DNA from: Triticum aestivum | Taxonomy: Eukaryota; Streptophyta; Magnoliopsida; Poales; Poaceae | Assembly: GCF_018294505.1 (NCBI RefSeq) | Contig: NC_057800.1 | Span: 473,591,037 to 473,655,036, forward strand | DNA length: 64,000 nt | Direction: 5' to 3' | Shown here: positions 22,882 to 34,502 of the stretch, piece by piece | Layout of the letters: each line of letters opens with the position of its first letter | How positions within the stretch are numbered: the stretch's first letter is position 1 | Translations under genes and position numbers: made by a program | Notes under the pieces: generated by a model | What the model was told of the DNA's origin: nothing | Seen by the model: only the letters and a program-made list of their open reading frames with translations | The model's database searches: none

Positions 22882-25800
22882 TCACTCAAAAATTACATCC
22901 CTAGAACATTCATCCGCCACAAGGCAGGCACCCTTCAGAACATCCTTATAGTAATTCTCGGGCTTGCGATGCTCTTTCCCTGGCGGTGGCCCGTCCTTCA
23001 CCAGCTTCTCAGCATCCAGCTTGCCCCAGTGCACCTTAGCACGGGCAAGGGCCCTACGGGCACCTTCAATGCAGATGGAGCGCTTGATGACTTCGAGCCT
23101 TGGACAGGCCTCCACCAACCGCCGCACCAGCCCGAAATAGCTCCCAGGCAGAGCCCCTCCAGGCCACAGCCGAACAATGAGGCCCTTCATGGCCTGTTCG
23201 GCCGCCTTGTGGAGCTCGACCAGTTGCTTCAGCTGGTCGCTCAGGGGCACGGGGTGTCCGGCCTCAGCATACTGAGACCAGAACACCTTCTCTGTCGAGC
23301 TGCCCTCCTCGGCTCGATAGAATGCGGCGGCATCGGACACACTCCGGGGAAGATCTGCGAACGCTCCTGGAGAGCTCCGGATTCGGGTAAGTAACAAGTA
23401 ACTCACGTTTATGTGTTTGCTTTGCATAAAGAATGCCTTACCCGCCGCTATCTTCTTCACCTCATCCAACTCCTGGAGGGTCTTCTGGGATTCGGCCTTG
23501 GCAGACTTGGCATTTTCAATAGCAACCGCGAGCTCGGACGCTCGCGTCTTTGAGTCAAGCTCCAAACTCTCATGTTTTTCCATAAGAGCCTGGAGCTCTT
23601 GCCGCACCTTGCCAACCTCGGCCTCATACCTCTCCCGCTCGGTGCGCTCCGAGGCCGCCCTCTTCTCGGCCTCGACCAGCGCTTGCTTAAGGGTCGCCAC
23701 TTCAGACGTGGCCCCTAAAATAGCCACGATAATCCTGTCATTCTTTGCAATTGCACCTTTTTATATATATTTAAAAACAAGGTATTTCTTACCTTCATTG
23801 TCCTCGAGCTGCTTCTTGGCACGCCCGAGCTCTTTCTCGGACCGCTCAAGGTTTTGCTTTAGCGTGTCCACTTCCGCAGTCAGTGCGGCGGACACAAGCA
23901 GGGAAGCCTGCATATGCATATTGACTCATTTTTGTTAGACTCCTGCGAATTCTATTTGATCCTCTATTCGGCTTTTCTTCCCGAACGCCAAACAGAGCAT
24001 CAGGGGCTACTGTCTATGCGGTACTATTATTTACACATTCTTTACTTACCTCAAAGCCTGTCAAAAGGCTAGTACAAGCTTCAGTCAGTCCGCTCTTGGC
24101 GGACTGAACCTTTTGGACCACCGCACTCATAATAGTGCAGTGCTCCTCGTCGATGGAGGCGCCTTGGAGCGCCTCCAACATATTGTCCGGCGCCTCCGGT
24201 TGGACGGGGGCCGCCGACACGGTGGACTTGCTCCTCTTGGAAGGAGGTCCCCCGCCGGACTCTGGAACCTTGAAGGTTCCGGAGCGGTGTCCGGCCTAGA
24301 GCCGGACTTGGAGCCCTGAGGGGTTTCATCCCCTTTATTCCTGGAGTCCGGGAGGTCGCCTTGCGACGCCTCCAGGACCACCTCCTCCCGGCATGGAACC
24401 TATTGGGACAACACTTCGGTGTCGTCCGTAGGACGGGGGGAGGAAGCCATCGGAAGCGAGTTCACATTCGACGAGTCCAGTGAGCCGCTCGACGACGCGT
24501 CGAGCTGGTCTTTGGGTGGGCTGCATAAACATATTCGACGTAAGGGAAAGTTGTGCGATAAACGAATACTATGAATTACTCTGGTATCTGGATACTTACG
24601 ATTTTGCCTGGGGCTTGGCCCTGGGCTGCCACTCCTCTCCGCCGTCGGCATCGGTGGAGTAGTCCGGAGGAAGGGTTTTCCCCTTCTTGGACCCTCCGGC
24701 CTCCCCAGAGAGGGCGGCCTTCCTTTTCTTCTCTCCTCCCGCTGGAGGGGGAGAGTTCTCCTCTTCTTCCTCCTCGTCTTCATGGGAGGAATGTGCCTCG
24801 GAACCAGCGGATGATGGATCCGGCACCTCCTGGCGCCGGGCACTCTTTCGAGTCCCTGCGGCCTTTTTCGCGGCCTTCTTCTCCGGCACCACACAGGGTG
24901 CCGGAACCAGCAGCTTCGCCAAGCGAGCGTCCGCTGGGCCTTCAGGCAAAGGAGTCAGACAGTTGATCTGTCCGGATGTCACCTACCAATCCTGTCAAAG
25001 GTAAGGGAGCTTAGATCCCGCATGGAGTCAAACTATGAAAAACTAATACCCTGTAAAAGGAAAAAAAACAGCTTACCGCGAGAGCGTGATGCTGCGCACT
25101 GAATCTGCGATCCTCTGTAGCAGATGCAGGAGACTTGGCGCCTTTGAAAAGCACCTTCCAGGCATCTTCGTACGTCGTGTCGAAGAGCCTGCTCAGAGTT
25201 TGGTGTCGCGCCGGGTCGAACTCCCACAGGTTGAAAGCCCGTTGTTGACACGGGAGGATCAGGCGGATGAGCATAACCTGGACTACATTGACAAGTTTGA
25301 GCTTCTTGTCCGCCAGGGTTTGGATGCATGTTTGGAGTCCGGTCAGCTCTCCTTTTTTACCCCAAGACAGGCCCGTCTCCTTCCAGGAGGTGAGCCGCGT
25401 GGGGGGTCCTGATCGAAACTCGGGGGGTGCGACCCATTCGGTGTCGCGCGGCTCGGTGATGTAAAACCACCCCGATTGCCACCCCTTCAGGGTCTCCACA
25501 AAGGAGCCCTCGAGCCATAGGACGTTGGCCATCTTGCCCACCATGGCGCCTCCGCACTCCGCCTGGTTTCAGCGCACCACCTTTGGCTTGACGTTGAAAG
25601 TCTTGAGCCATAGGAAGAAATGGGGGCGGATGCGGAGGAAGGCCTCGCACACGATGATAAACGCCGAGATGTTGAGGACGAAGTTCGGGGCTAGATCGTG
25701 GAAATCCAGGCCGTAGTAGAACATGAGCCCCCGGACAAATGGGTGGAGAGGGATGCCCAGTCCACGGAGGAAATGCGGGAGGAACACCACCCTCTCATGG

Positions 25801-25940
25801 GGCCTAGGGGTGGGGATGAGCTGCCCCTTTTCGGGGAGCCAGTACGCGATGTCGTTAGACAGGTATCCAGCCTTCCTCAGCTTTTTGATATGTCCCTCCG
25901 TGACGGAGGAGACCATCCACTTGCCTCCCGCTCCGGACAT
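22882..25940 (-). pseudogene. Antisense multi-exon gene of the Fatima-like element (gypsy-type transposon domain plus coiled coil)
   Basis: Minus-strand gene that can be read as six exons: 25940-25077, 24982-24600, 24520-24050, 23907-23793, 23714-23442 and 23366-22882. All five introns (75-142 bp) start GT (GTAAGC, GTAAGT, GTAAGT, GTAAGA, GTAAGG) and end AG, and exon phases agree. Exon 1 encodes the plant 'putative gypsy type transposon' region (SNDIAYWLPEKGQLIPTP, FLPHFLRGLGIPLHPFVRGL). Exons 2-3 are charged, Ser/Pro-rich and probably disordered. Exons 4-5 form a long coiled coil (LKQNLERSEKELGRAKKQL and LKQALVEAEKRAASERTERE). Exon 6 is a helical C-terminal domain ending CSRDVIFE. Three lesions are visible: TGA at 25571-25569, TAG at 24402-24400 and a frameshift near 24235. 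The ancestral product was about 860 residues. Its function is unknown. Antisense extra ORFs are known in Tat elements; the splicing model is my inference. Confidence 0.65.
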
Positions 25941-26473
25941 GGCTGGAGAAGGTTGAGGTGGGGAGTGCGGACTTGGGCGCTGGATCTCGAGTGCGCAAGA
26001 ATGGATAGGCGAAGGTGAAAAGATGGATCCTTATCCCCTTATATGGGTGGACGCAACTACATGTCCCCCACCAGCCTGGTAAAACTCGCTTATCTCCAAG
26101 CACCGTAATCAATGGCGCGGTTGGGTTACCCACGCCCGTATTGATGAGAATCCCGGGATAAGGGGACACGATCTCTGCTTTAACAAGATGTGCCAAGGAA
26201 ACCGCCTCGCATGACGCGCTGAGCTGGGATAATGAAACGACTCGGATAAAGGCTTGGCCGTGGTGTGTCACGCTACGGAATACGTCAGTAGATTAGATTG
26301 GTGTAAATATTATTCTCTCTATGGCAATATGTGGAAACTTATTTTGCAGAGCCGGACACTATCTTTCTGATCAAAATCTTCTACGAAGTACTTGGAGGAG
26401 GAACCCGCCTTGCAATGCTGAAGACAATCTACGCGTCGGACTCGTCGTCATTGAAGCCTGGTTCAGGGGCTAC
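25941..26473. promoter_or_regulatory. Region upstream of the antisense gene, up to the 3' LTR
   Basis: Non-coding stretch between the antisense ATG and the 3' LTR. On the minus strand an ATATAAG box at about 26044-26038 lies about 100 bp before the ATG at 25940, a plausible antisense promoter. Its other end, GTTCAGGGGCTAC (26461-26473), is the likely polypurine tract for sense reverse transcription. Confidence 0.5.
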
Positions 26474-26955
26474 TGAGGGAGTCCTGGATTAGGGGGTGTC
26501 CAGACAACCGGACTATATCCTTTGGTCGGACTGTTGGACTGTGAAGATACAAGATTGAAGACTTCGTCCCGTGTCCGGAAGGGACTTTCCTTGGCGTGGA
26601 AGGCAAGCTTGGCGATACGGATATATAGATCTCCTACCATTGTAACCGACTCTATGTAACCCTAACCCTATCCGGTGTCTATATAAACCAGAGGGTTTTA
26701 GTCCGTAGGACAACGTACACATCAACAATCATACCATAGGCTAGTTTCTAGGGTTTAGCATCTTCGATCTCATGGTAGATCTACTCTTGTACTACCCATA
26801 TCATCAATATTAATCAAGCAGGACGTAGGGTTTTACCTCCATCGAGAGGGCCCGAACCTGGGTAAAACTTCGTGTCCCTTGCCTCCTGTTACCATCCGGC
26901 CTAGACGCACAGTTCGGGACCCCCTACCCGAGATCCGCCGGTTTTGACACCGACA
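26474..26955 (+). repeat. 3' LTR of the Fatima-like element (482 bp)
   Basis: Same ends and length as 17933-18414 and followed by the TSD GCCCC. It carries more G-to-A and C-to-T type changes relative to the 5' copy than other kinds, as expected from methylated cytosines. Confidence 0.95.
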
Positions 26956-27527
26956 GCCCCCTTTCCTCTTTCTCCCTTCCTCCTTCCTTTTCCAACAAGG
27001 CAAGAGGGGGGAGTCCTACTCCCGGTTGGAGTAGGACTCCTCCAAGCGCACCCATAGGGCCGGCCGCACCTCCCCCTCTCCCTCCTTTATATACTGAGGC
27101 AAGGGGGCACCCCATGACACACACGTTGATCCTCGTGATCATTCCTTAGCCATGTGCGGTGCCCCCTTCCACCATATTCCACCTCGGTCATATCGTAGCG
27201 GTGCTTAGGTGAAGCCCTGCGTCGGTAGAACATCATCACCGTCATCACGCCGTCATGCTGACGAAACTCTCCCTCAATGTTTTGCTGGATCGGAACTCGA
27301 GGGACGTCACCGAGTTGAATGTGTGCAGAACTCGGAGGTGCCGTACGTTTGGTACTTGGATCGGTCGGATCGGGAAGACATACGACTACTTCCTCTATGT
27401 TGTGTCAACACTTCCGTTGCCGGTCTACGAGGGTACATAGACAACACTCTCCCCTCTTGTTGCTATGCATCACCATGATCTTGCGTGTGCGTAGGAATTT
27501 TTTTGAAATTACTACGTTCCCCAACAG

Positions 27528-28761
27528 TGGCATCCGAGCCTAGGTTTTATGCATTGATGTTGTGCATGAGTAGAACACAAGTGAGTTGTGGGCGATATAA
27601 GTCATACTGCTTACCGGCATGTCATACTTTGGTTCGGTGGTATTGTTGGATGAAGCGGCCCGGACCGACATTACGCGTACGCTTACGCGAGACTGGTTCT
27701 ACCGATGTGCTTTGCACATAGGTGGCTGGCGGGTGTCAGTTTCTCCTACTTTAGTTGAACCAAGTGTGACTACGCCCGGTCTTTGCGAAGGTTAAAACAG
27801 CACCAACTTGACAAACTATCGTTGTGGTTTTGATGCGTAGGTAAGAACGATTCTTGCTAAGCCCGTAGCAGCCACGTAAAACTTGCAATAACATAGTAGA
27901 GGACATCTAACTTGTTTTTGCAGGGCATGTTGTGATGTGATATGGTCAAGACATGATGCTAAATTTTATTGTATGAGATGATCATGTTTCATAACCGAGT
28001 TATCGGCAACTGGCAGGAGCCATATGGTTGTCACTTTATCGTATGCAATGCAATTGCGCTGTAATGCTTTACTTTATCACTAAGCGGTAGCGATAGTCGT
28101 GGAAGCATAAGATTGGCGAGACGACAACGATGCTACGATGGTGATCAAGGTGTCGCGCCAGTGACGATGGTGATCATGAAGGTGCTTCGGAGATGGAGAT
28201 CACAAGCACAAGATGATGATGGCCATATCATATCACTTATATTGATTGCATGTGATGTTTATCTTTTATGCATCTTATCTTGCTTTGATTGACGGTAGCA
28301 TTATAAGATGATCCCCCACTAAATTATCAATGTATAAGTGTTCTCCCTGAGTATGCACCGTTGCGAAAGTTCTTCGTGCTGAGACACCACGTGATGATCG
28401 GGTGTGATAGGCTCTACGTTCAAATACAACGGGTGCAAACCAGTTGCACATGCGGAATACTCAGGTTTAACTTGACGAGCCTAGCATATAACAGATACGG
28501 CCTCGGAACACGGAGACCGAAAGGTCGAGCGTGAATCATATAGTAGATATGGTCAACATATTGATGTTCACCATTGATACTACTCCATCTCACGTGATGA
28601 TCGGACATGGTTTAGTTGATTTGGATCACGTGATCACTTAGAGGATTAGAGGGATATCTTTCTAAGTGGGAGTTCTTAAGTAATATGATTAATTGAACTT
28701 AAATTTATCATGAACTTAGTACCTGATAGTATCTTGCTTGTCTATATTTGATTGTAGATAG
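27528..28761 (+). other. Angela primer-binding site and untranslated leader
   Basis: One base after the 5' LTR, TGGCATCCGAGCC (27528-27540) differs at two positions from the usual tRNA-iMet site TGGTATCAGAGCC. The remaining 1.2 kb is the long leader typical of BARE/Angela elements, with no ORF of note. Confidence 0.8.
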
Positions 28762-31700
28762 ATGGCTCGTGTTGTTGTTCCGTTGAATTTTAATGCGTTC
28801 CTTGAGAAAGCAAAGTTGAAAGATGATGGTAGAAATTACACGAACTGGGTCCGTAACTTGAGGATTATCCTCATTGCTGCACAGAAAAATTACGTCCTGG
28901 AAGCACCGCTAAGTGCCAAGCCTGCTGCAGGAGTGACACCAGATGTTATGAACGTCTAGCAGAGCAAAGCTGATGAATACTCGATAGTTCAGTGTGCCAT
29001 GCTTTACGGCTTAGAACCTGGTCTTCAACGATGTTTTGAACGTCATGGAGCATATGAGATGTTCCAGGAGTTGAAGTTAATATTTCAAGAAAATGCTCGG
29101 ATTGAGAGATATGAAGTCTCCAATAAGTTCTATAGCTGCAAGATGGAGGAGAATAGTTCTGTCAGTGAACATATACTCAAAATGTCTGGGTATCATAATC
29201 ACTTGACTCAACTAGGGGTTAATCTTCCTGTTGATAGTGTCATTAACAGAGTTCTTCAATCACTGCCACCAAGCTACAAAAGCTTCGTGATGAACTATAA
29301 TATGCAAGGGATGAATAAAGCTATTCCTGAGCTCTTCGCGATGCTAAAAGCCACGGAGGTAGAAATCAAGAAGGAGCATCAAGTGTTGATGGTCAATAAG
29401 ACCACCAGTTTCAGGAAACAGGGCAAAGGGAAGAAGAAAGGGAACTTAAAAAAGAACAGCAAACAAGTTGCTGCTCAGGAGAAGAAACCCAAGTCTGGAC
29501 CTAAGCCTGAGACTGAGTGCTTCTACTGCAAGCAGACTGGTCACTGGAAGCGGAACTGCCCCAAGTATTTGGCGGATAAGAAGGATGGCAAAGTGAACAA
29601 AGGTATATGTGATATACATGTTATTGATGTGTACCTTACTAATGCTCACAGTAGCACCTGGGTATTTGATACTGGTTCTGTTGCTAACATTTGCAACTCG
29701 AAACAGGGGCTACGGATTAAGCGAAGATTGGCTAAGGACGAGGTGACGATGCGCGTGGGAAATGATTCCAAAGTCGATGTGATCGCGGTCGGCATGCTAC
29801 CTCTACATCTACCTTCGGGATTAGTATTAGACCTAAATAATTGTTATTTGGTGCTAGCGTTGAGCATGAACATTATATCTAGATCTTGTTTGATGCGAGA
29901 CGGTTATTCATTTAAATCAGAGAATAATGGTTGTGCTATTTATATGAGTAATATCTTTTATGGTCATGCACCCTTGAAGAGTGGTCTATTTTTTATGAAT
30001 CTCGATAGTAGTGATACACATATTCATAATGTTGAAATCAAAAGATGCAGAGTTGATAATGATAGTGCAACTTATTTGTGGCACTGCCGTTTAGGTCATA
30101 TCGGTGTAAAGCGCATGAAGAAACTCCATACTGATGGACTTTTGGAACTACTTGATTATGAATCACTTGGTACTTGCGAACCGTGCCTCATGGGTAAGAT
30201 GACTAAAACGCCGTTCTCTGGTACTATGGAGAGAGCAACGGATTTGTTGGAAGTCATACATACAGATGTATGTGGTCCAATGAATGTTGAGGCTCGTGGC
30301 GGATATCGTTATTTTCTCACCTTCACAGATGATTTAAGAAGATATGGGTATATCTACTTAATGAAACATAAGTCTTAAACATTCGAAAAGTTCAAAGAAT
30401 TTCAGAGTGAAGTTGAAAGTCATCGTAACAAGAAAATAAAGTTTCTACGATCTGATCATGGAGGAGAATATTTGAGTTACGAGTTTGGTCTACATTTGAA
30501 ACAATGCGGAATAGTTTCGCAATTCACGCCACCCGGAACACCAGAGCGTAATGGTGTGTCCGAATGTCGTAATCGTACTTTATTAGATATCGTGCGATCT
30601 ATGATGTCTATTATTGATTTACCGTTATCGTTTTGGGGTTATGCTTTAGAGACGGCTGCATTCATGTTAAATAGGACACCATCAAAATCCATAGAGACGA
30701 CGCCTTATGAACTGTGGTTTGGCAAGAAACCAAAGTTGTCGTTTCTGAAAGTTTGGGGCTGCAATGCTTATGTGAAAAAGCTTCAACCTGATAAGCTTGA
30801 ACCCAAATCGGAGAAATGTGTCTTCATAGGATACCTAAAGGAGACTGTTGGGTACACCTTCTATCACAGATCCGAAGGCAAAACTTTTGTTGCTAAATTC
30901 GGAGATTTTCTAGAGGAGTTTCTCTCGAAAGAAGTGAGTGGGAGAAAAGTAGAACTTGATGAGGTAACTGTACCTGCTCCCTTATTGGAAAGTAGTACAT
31001 CACAGAAACCGGTTTCTGTGACACCTACATCAATTAGTGATGAAGCTAATGATAATGATCATGAAACTTCAGATCAAGTTACTACCGAACCTCGTAGATC
31101 AACTAGAGTAAGATCCACACTAGAGTGGTATGGTAATCCTATTCTGGAAGTCATGCTACTAGATCATGATGAACCTACGAACTATGAAGAAGCGATGGTG
31201 AGCCCAGATTCCGCAAAATGGCTAGAAGCCATGAAATCTGAGATAGGATCCATGTATGAGAACAAAGTGTGGACTTTGGTTGACTTGCCCATTGATCGGC
31301 AAGCAATTGAGAATAAATGGATCTTCAAGAAGAAGACTGGCGCTGACGGTAATGTTACTGTCTACAAAGCTCGACTTGTTGCAAAAGGTTTTCGACAAGT
31401 TCAAGGGATTGACTACGATGAGACCTTCTCACCCGTAGCGATGCTTAAGTCTGTCCGAATCATGTTAGCAATTGTCGCATTTTATGATTATGAAATTTGG
31501 CAAATGGATGTCAAAACTGCATTCCTGAATGGATTTCTGGAAGAAGAGTTGTATATGATGCAACCAGAAGGTTTTGTCGATCCAAAGGGAGCTAACAAAG
31601 TGTGCAAGCTCCAGCGATCCATTTATGGACTAGTGCAAGCCTCTCGGAGTTAGAATAAATGCTTTGATACTGTGATCAAATCATTTGGTTTTGTACAGAC

Positions 31701-32743
31701 TTTTGGAGAAGCCTGTATTTACAAGAAAGTGAGTGGGAGCTCTGTAGCATTTCTGATATTATATGTGGATGACATATTATTGATTGGAAATGATATAGAA
31801 TTTCTAGATAGCATAAAGGGATACTTGAATAAGAGTTTTTCAATGAAAGACCTCGGTGAAGCTGCTTACATATTGGGCATTAAGATCTATAGAGATAGAT
31901 CAAGACGCTTAATTGGACTTTCACAAAGCACATACCTTGACAAGGTTTTGAAGAAATTCAAAATGGATCAAGCAAAGAAAGGGTTCTTGCCTGTGTTACA
32001 AGGTGTGAAGTTGAGTAAGACTCAATGTCCAACCACCGCAGAAGATAGAGAGAAAATGAAAGATGTTCCCTATGCTTTAGCCATAGGCTCTATCATGTAT
32101 GCAATGTTGTGTACCAAACCTGATGTGTGCCTTGCTATAAGTCTAGCAGGGAGGTACCAAAGTAATCCAGGAGTGGATCACTAGACAGCGGTCAAGAACA
32201 TCCTGAAATACCTGAAAAGGACTAAGGATATGTTTCTCGTATATGGAGGTGACAAAGAGCTCATTGTAAATGGTTACGTTGATGCAAGCTTTGACACTGA
32301 TCCGGACAATTCTAAATCGCAAACCGGATACGTGTTTTGACTGAATGGTGGAGCTGTCAGTTGGTGCAGTTCTAAACAAAGCGTCGGCGGGATCTACATG
32401 TGAAGCGGAGTACATAGCTGCTTCGGAAGCAGCAAATGAAGGAGTCTGGATGAAGGAGTTCATATCTGATCTAGGTGTCATACCTAGTGCATTGGGTCCA
32501 ATGAAAATCTTTTGTGACAATACTGGTGCAATTGCCTTGGCGAAGGAATCCAGATTTCACAAGAGAACCAAACACATCAAGAGACGCTTCAATTCCATTC
32601 GGGATTTAGTCCAAGTGGGAGACATAGAAATTTGCAAGATACATATGGATCTGAATGTTGCAGACCCGCTGACTAAGCCTCTTCCACGAGCAAAACATGA
32701 TCAGCACCAAGGCTCCATGGGTGTTAGAATCATTACTGTGTAA
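28762..32743 (+). pseudogene. Angela gag-pol polyprotein, five stops and one frameshift
   Basis: A single frame from ATG 28762 encodes Gag, protease, integrase, RT and most of RNase H in Copia order. Gag has the zinc knuckle CFYCKQTGHWKRNC (about 29519-29560). Protease has FDTGSVANI, integrase has WHCRLGHIG and CEPCLMGK then DVCGP, RSDHGGEY and ERNGVSECRNRT. RT has YKARLVAKGFRQ, MDVKTAFLNGFL and the catalytic LYVDDILLI (about 31762). RNase H has CEAEYIAASEA and the end segment with DPLTKPLP. Stops interrupt at 28957 (TAG), 30376 (TAA), 31651 (TAG), 32182 (TAG) and about 32338 (TGA). A frameshift near 32385 moves the last 110 codons to another frame. In a working copy this would be a polyprotein of about 1300 residues; this copy cannot make it. 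Confidence 0.95.
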
Positions 32744-32763
32744 TCTAGATTATTGACTCTAGT

Positions 32764-32776
32764 GCAAGTGGGAGGC
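32764..32776 (+). other. Angela polypurine tract
   Basis: GCAAGTGGGAGGC directly precedes the 3' LTR and would prime plus-strand DNA synthesis. The adjoining TGAAGG marks the LTR start at 32777. Confidence 0.75.
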
Positions 32777-34502
32777 TGAAGGAAATATGCCCTAGAGGCA
32801 ATAATAAAGTTATAATTTATTTCCTTATATCATGATAAATGTTTATTATTCATGCTAGAATTGTATTAACCGGAAACATAATACATGTGTGAATACATAG
32901 ACAAAAATAGAGAGTCACTAGTATGCCTCTACTTGACTAGCTCCTTAATCAAAGATGGTTATGTTTCCTAACCATAGACATGAGTTGTCATTTGATTAAC
33001 GGGATCACATCATTAGGAGAATGATGTGATTGACTTGACCCATTCCGTTAGCTTAGCACTTGATCATTTAGTTTGTTGTTATTGCTTTCTTCATAACTTA
33101 TACATGTTCCTATGACTATGAGATTATGCAACTCCCGTTTATCGGAGGAACACTTTGTGTGCTACCAAATGTCACAACATAACTGGGTGATTATAAAGGT
33201 GATCTACAGGTGTCTCCGAAGGTACTTGTTGGGTTGGCGTATTTCGAGATTAGGATTTGTCACTCCGATTGTCGGAGAGGTATCTCTGGGCCCTCTCTAT
33301 AATGCACATCACTCAAGCCTTGCAAGCATTGCAACTAATAAGTTAGTTGCAGGATGATGTATTACGGAACGAGTAAAGAGACTTGCCGGTAACGAGATTG
33401 AACTAGGTATTGAGATACCAACGATCGAATCTCGGGCAAGTAACACACCGATGACAAAGGGAACAACGTATGTTGTTATGCGGTCTGATCGATAAAGATC
33501 TTCGTAGAATATGTAGGAGCCAATATGAGCATCTAGGTTCCGCTATTGGTTATTGACTGGAGACATGTCTCGGTCATGTCTACATAGTTCTCGAACCCGT
33601 AGGGTCCACACACTTAAAGTTCGGTGACGATCGTAATTAGGGTTTTTGTGTTTTGATGTACCGAAGGTTGTTCGGAGTCCCAGATGTGATCATGGACATG
33701 ACGAGGAGTCTTGAAATGGTCGAGACATAAAGATTGATATATTGGAAGCCTATATTTGGATATCGGAAACGTTCCGGGTGAAATCGGGATTTTACCGGAG
33801 TACCGGGGGGTTACCGGAACCCCCCCGGGGGTTATTGGGCCTACATGGGCCATAAGGTAGAAGAGGAGGGCCGGCCAGGGCAGGCCGCGCGCCCCCTCCC
33901 CCTAGTCCAAATAGGACAAGGAAGGGGGGGCGCCCCCTTTCCTCTTTCTCCCTTCCTCCTTCCTTTTCCAACAAGGAAAGAGGGGGGAGTCCCACTCCCG
34001 GTTGGAGTAGGACTCCTCCAGGCGCACCCATAGGGCCGGCCGCACCTCCCCCTCTCCCTCCTTTATATACTGAGGCAAGGGGGCACCCCATGACACACAA
34101 GTTGATCCTCGTGATCATTCCTTAGCCGTGTGCGGTGCCCCCTTCCACCATATTCCACCTCGGCCATATCGTAGCGGTGCTTAGGCGAATCCCTGCGTCG
34201 GTAGAACATCATCACCGTCATCACGCCGTCGTGCTGACGAAACTCTCCCTCAAAGTTTTGCTGGATCAGAACTCGAGGGACGTCACCGAGTTGAACGTGT
34301 GCAGAACTCAGAGGTGCCGTACGTTCGGTACTTGGATCGGTCGGATCAGGAAGACGTACGACTACTTCCTCTACGTTGTGTCAACACTTCCGTTGCCGGT
34401 CTACGAGGGTACATAGACAACACTCTCCCCTCTCGTTGCTATGCATCACCATGATCTTGCGTGTGCGTAGGAATTTTTTTGAAATTACTACGTTCCCCAA
34501 CA
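32777..34502 (+). repeat. 3' LTR of Angela (1726 bp, uninterrupted)
   Basis: It has TGAAGG...CCAACA ends and is followed by the TSD AGTTC at 34503-34507. It preserves the empty sites of both insertions found in the 5' LTR. The TATA region is at 34072-34079. It has no gene; ORFs here (for example 33792-34118 minus) recur in the 5' LTR. Confidence 0.95.

Larger units (their letters stand above)
17933..26955 (+). mobile_element. Fatima-like Gypsy retrotransposon, complete, pol-less
   Basis: Two 482-bp LTRs and a perfect TSD GCCCC (17928-17932 and 26956-26960) define a 9023-bp element inside the Angela 5' LTR. Sense genes are gag and protease only; no RT, RNase H or integrase motif follows. The second half carries an antisense multi-exon gene. 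The LTRs differ at about 12 positions by my count (2.5%), roughly 1 million years at the commonly used 1.3e-8 substitutions per site per year; this is only an order of magnitude. The name Fatima is from recognition of the LTR (TGAGGGAGTCCTGGATTA) and gag. Gag-protease plus antisense ORF fits the Tat lineage. Confidence 0.85.
15606..27526 (+). repeat. 5' LTR of Angela, interrupted twice (1726 bp without insertions)
   Basis: LTR pieces are 15606-15930, 17098-17932 and 26961-27526 (counting one copy of each TSD). They add up to 1726 bp, exactly the length of the 3' LTR. A TTTATATA box at 27086-27093 is the expected LTR promoter TATA region, now 9 kb from the LTR start. ORFs in this stretch are shared with the 3' LTR and not genes. 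Confidence 0.95.
15606..34502 (+). mobile_element. Angela (BARE/WIS-type) Copia retrotransposon, complete, with two insertions
   Basis: Both LTRs, primer site, gag-pol region and polypurine tract are present in plus orientation. The TSD AGTTC is perfect (15601-15605 and 34503-34507). The span is 18897 bp; removing the CACTA and Fatima-like insertions with their TSD copies leaves 8702 bp, the expected size. LTR starts TGAAGGAAATATGCCC and ends CGTTCCCCAACA, which is diagnostic of this wheat/barley group. In the first 325 bases the two LTRs differ at about 10 places by my count. The coding region has five stops and a frameshift, so it is inactive. Confidence 0.95.

Noticed and set aside
23411..23938. 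175-codon plus-strand ORF, Ser-rich
   Set aside because: Mirror image of the coiled-coil exons of the antisense gene; its Ser/Cys-rich composition is the usual shadow of Glu/Lys-rich coding sequence.
27209..27721. Short plus-strand ORFs
   Set aside because: Within the Angela LTR and leader; the LTR portion recurs near 34135-34416 in the 3' LTR.
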